The notes under the pieces are model-generated. The model was not told where the DNA came from. It made no database searches and saw only the letters and a list, made by a program, of their open reading frames with translations. The translations under genes and the position numbers were made by a program. From assembly GCA_007120155.1 (NCBI GenBank), contig SKOF01000545.1:1-7318 (forward strand): DNA of 7,318 bases, in the 5' to 3' direction. This DNA comes from Thioalkalivibrio sp. Lineage in GTDB: Bacteria; Pseudomonadota; Gammaproteobacteria; Ectothiorhodospirales; Ectothiorhodospiraceae. The first letter of the stretch is position 1. Each line of letters begins with the position of its first letter. This document shows, one piece after another, positions 5,518-7,318 of this stretch.

Positions 5518-5620
5518 ACCGCCCGTTTCAAATGTTGCGGAATTGTAGTCCCGGCGCGCGGTTCGTGAAGCCGCTGATACACTCCGGCCATGGGCATACC
5601 GAACCGAACAGGATGAGTGC
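5518..5620 (+). promoter_or_regulatory. Spacer with possible promoter before the sensor gene
   Basis: This 103-bp gap separates the regulator from the sensor. TGATACACT (5575-5583) fits an extended -10 and would start transcription near 5590. AGGA (5610-5613) is the ribosome binding site for the ATG at 5621. I see no terminator after the regulator, so read-through from the regulator promoter is equally possible. A nine-codon frame, ATG 5590 to TGA 5616 (eight residues and the stop), ends 4 nt before the sensor start, but it has no ribosome binding site of its own. Confidence 0.35.
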
Positions 5621-7318
5621 ATGGCCGTCTCCGATCCCCATGCCGAGTTCCGTTCCCTGATTGAACGGGGAACGCCGTTCCAGGAGATCCTGGACAACAG
5701 TACGGCGGTGATCTTCGTCAAGGACCTCGAGGGCCGCTATCTGCTGGTCAATCGCCGGTTCCTGCAGATCGTCGGCCGGCCTGCCTCGGAGGTCGTCGGG
5801 CGCCTGGAATCCGAAGTGGTGCCCGAGGCCATGGCGGCGGATTTCCGCGAGAACGACCTGCGTGTGCTGGCGAGCGGCGAGCCGGTGGAGTTCGAGGAGA
5901 CCTACGAGCTTCCCGACGGGGCGCACAGTTTCATCTCCCTGAAGTTCCCCATGCGCGATGCCGGCGGCCGGGTCTACGCGGTGTGCGGCATGTCCACCGA
6001 GATCACGGCCCGCAAGCGCATCGAAGAGGCCCTGCGCAAGGTGGCTCTGGACGTGTCCGCCGCCGGCAGCGGCGACGTGCTCGCCGAGATCGCCTGTTCG
6101 CTGACCGACACCCTGGGCGTGGACATGGCCCTGGTGGGCAAGCGCCTGCCGGGCGAACCGGTGCGCATCCACGCGCTTGCGGCCTGCCTGGAGGGTGAAC
6201 AGGTGGGCCCCTTGGAGTACCCGCTCGAGGGTACGCCCTGCGCCCACGTGGTGGGGCGTAGCTTCCAGTACATCCCGGACCGCCTGCAGGCACGCTTCCC
6301 GGGCGACGGCCTGCTGGGGGAGTTCGACCTGGACAGCTACGCGGGCTATCCGCTGTTCGATTCCTCGGGGGATCCCACCGGGCTCGTCGCCGTGCTTCAC
6401 CGGGGACCCCTGCCGGAGGCGGAGTTCACGGAATCCATCCTGCGCATCTTCTCCGTGCGTGCCGCCGCCGAACTGGAGCGAATCGCGGCGGAGGAGGCGC
6501 GGCGCGCCTCCGAATCCAGTTATCGGGCCATCATCGAGGCCAGCGAGGATGCCATCTACGTCCACGACATGGACAGCTTCGCCATTCTCGACGTCAACCC
6601 GAAGGCCTGCGAGGCGCTGGGCTACACGCGCGAGGAAATGCTCAAGATCGACGTGGAGCGCCTCAGTTCGGGGGTGCCGCCTTACACGGGCGCGGACGCG
6701 GCCCGCCTGATGGACCGTGCCCGGCGGGGGGAGCGCCTGTGCTTCGAATGGCATCGCCGCAACCGGGACGGTTCGCTGCACTGGGACGAGGTCTGGCTCA
6801 AGCGCATCAACCTGGGTGGCGTGGACCGCATCGTGGCCATCACCCGCGAGATTACCGAGCGCAAGGAGCGTGAACAGGCGCTCGCGCGCAGCGAAGACAG
6901 GCTCCGCGCCACAGTGGAGGCGTCGCTGGACTGCATCATCGGTATGGACGTCGAGGGCCGCATCACCGAGTTCAATCCGGCCGCAGAGCAGTCCTTCGGG
7001 TTGCGGCGCGGCGACGTGATGGGGCAGGTGCTTGCCGAACTGATCATTCCCCAACGATTCCGCGCGGAACATCACGCGGGCCTGATGCGCTTTCGAGAAA
7101 CCGGCGAGGGGCCTTACCTGGGGCGGCGCGTGGAGATCACGGCCCAACGTGCGGACGGCACGGAATTTCCCGCAGAACTGGCCATCGACGTGGTGCGTTC
7201 CACCGAAGGCGATCTGTTCATCGGCTACCTGCGCGATATTACCGAACGGCGCCGGGCGGAGGAGGGAAGGGCGCAACTGGAGGCGCAGCTCCGTCAGGCA
7301 CAGAAGATGGAGGCCATC
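5621..7318 (+). CDS. Soluble PAS-GAF-PAS-PAS sensor histidine kinase, C-terminus beyond the window
   Basis: The frame is open from the ATG at 5621 to the last base, giving 566 residues with no membrane segment, so this is a cytoplasmic sensor. Order of domains: PAS 1 (about 19-133, FQEILDNSTAVIFVKDLEGR, ending STEITARKRIEEAL), GAF (about 140-290, with GTPCAHVVGR at 184-193, IPDRLQARFPGD and YAGYPLFDSSGDPTGLVAVL), PAS 2 (about 297-420, YRAIIEASEDAIYVHDMD, ending REITERKEREQAL), and PAS 3 (about 424-553, LRATVEASLDCIIGMDVEGR, ending LRDITERRRAEEGR). The last residues, QLEAQLRQAQKMEAI, are the beginning of a HisKA helix that normally continues into GxLxGGIAHDFNN. The catalytic His and ATPase domain therefore lie outside the window. 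Each PAS could bind a small ligand, haem or flavin, but no diagnostic cofactor residues are obvious. It sits downstream of the OmpR-type regulator and is probably functionally linked to it. Family assignment is firm; the signal is unknown. Confidence 0.92.
   Translation, partial: MAVSDPHAEFRSLIERGTPFQEILDNSTAVIFVKDLEGRYLLVNRRFLQIVGRPASEVVGRLESEVVPEAMAADFRENDLRVLASGEPVEFEETYELPDGAHSFISLKFPMRDAGGRVYAVCGMSTEITARKRIEEALRKVALDVSAAGSGDVLAEIACSLTDTLGVDMALVGKRLPGEPVRIHALAACLEGEQVGPLEYPLEGTPCAHVVGRSFQYIPDRLQARFPGDGLLGEFDLDSYAGYPLFDSSGDPTGLVAVLHRGPLPEAEFTESILRIFSVRAAAELERIAAEEARRASESSYRAIIEASEDAIYVHDMDSFAILDVNPKACEALGYTREEMLKIDVERLSSGVPPYTGADAARLMDRARRGERLCFEWHRRNRDGSLHWDEVWLKRINLGGVDRIVAITREITERKEREQALARSEDRLRATVEASLDCIIGMDVEGRITEFNPAAEQSFGLRRGDVMGQVLAELIIPQRFRAEHHAGLMRFRETGEGPYLGRRVEITAQRADGTEFPAELAIDVVRSTEGDLFIGYLRDITERRRAEEGRAQLEAQLRQAQKMEAI

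Noticed and set aside
5590..5616. Short leader peptide frame (eight residues) before the sensor gene
   Set aside because: It has no ribosome binding site and no run of regulatory codons, and frames this short arise easily by chance.
5528..7276. A 582-codon open frame on the minus strand opposite the sensor gene
   Set aside because: Its translation is rich in His, Arg, Gly and Ala with no recognisable domain, as expected for an antisense shadow in GC-rich DNA. The plus strand here encodes clear PAS and GAF domains.

Overview
The window is a compact, GC-rich stretch of bacterial chromosome. HemL (the C5 route to haem), the thiD-thiE-hemL gene order, a rubredoxin beside thiD, and a small CxxCH cytochrome together suggest a gammaproteobacterium, possibly near Chromatiales/Ectothiorhodospiraceae. 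That placement is inferred from gene content and protein resemblance only. I see no phage, transposase, CRISPR, tRNA or rRNA genes.

Left part (1-1120). The window opens inside a TauE/SafE-type membrane permease on the minus strand; only its N-terminus is present. About 200 bp away, transcribed divergently, is a small exported c-type cytochrome with one haem motif near its C-terminus. The cytochrome gene and hemL converge on a 250-bp gap. That gap holds a head-to-head pair of REP-like palindromes (1000-1083) that resemble enterobacterial REP sequences.

Middle part (1121-3944, minus strand). thiD, thiE and hemL lie in that transcription order. ThiD and ThiE supply and use the pyrimidine half of thiamine, and HemL makes 5-aminolevulinate for tetrapyrroles. 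thiD and thiE overlap by 17 bp. A 100-bp gap with a heptanucleotide tandem repeat separates thiE from hemL.

Right part (4030-7318, plus strand). Divergent from thiD, a rubredoxin gene shares a GTGA stop/start overlap with a 157-residue gene that I do not recognise. After a gap with nested inverted repeats and a likely extended -10 promoter come an OmpR/PhoB-family response regulator and a large soluble sensor protein (PAS-GAF-PAS-PAS). The sensor runs off the window just where its histidine-kinase dimerisation helix should begin. The two are presumably a signalling pair, although the visible kinase signature is not the type that usually partners OmpR-family regulators.

No gene-free stretch exceeds 300 bp. 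The most unusual items are the REP pair, the heptamer repeat upstream of hemL, the unknown gene coupled to rubredoxin, and the regulator/kinase combination.
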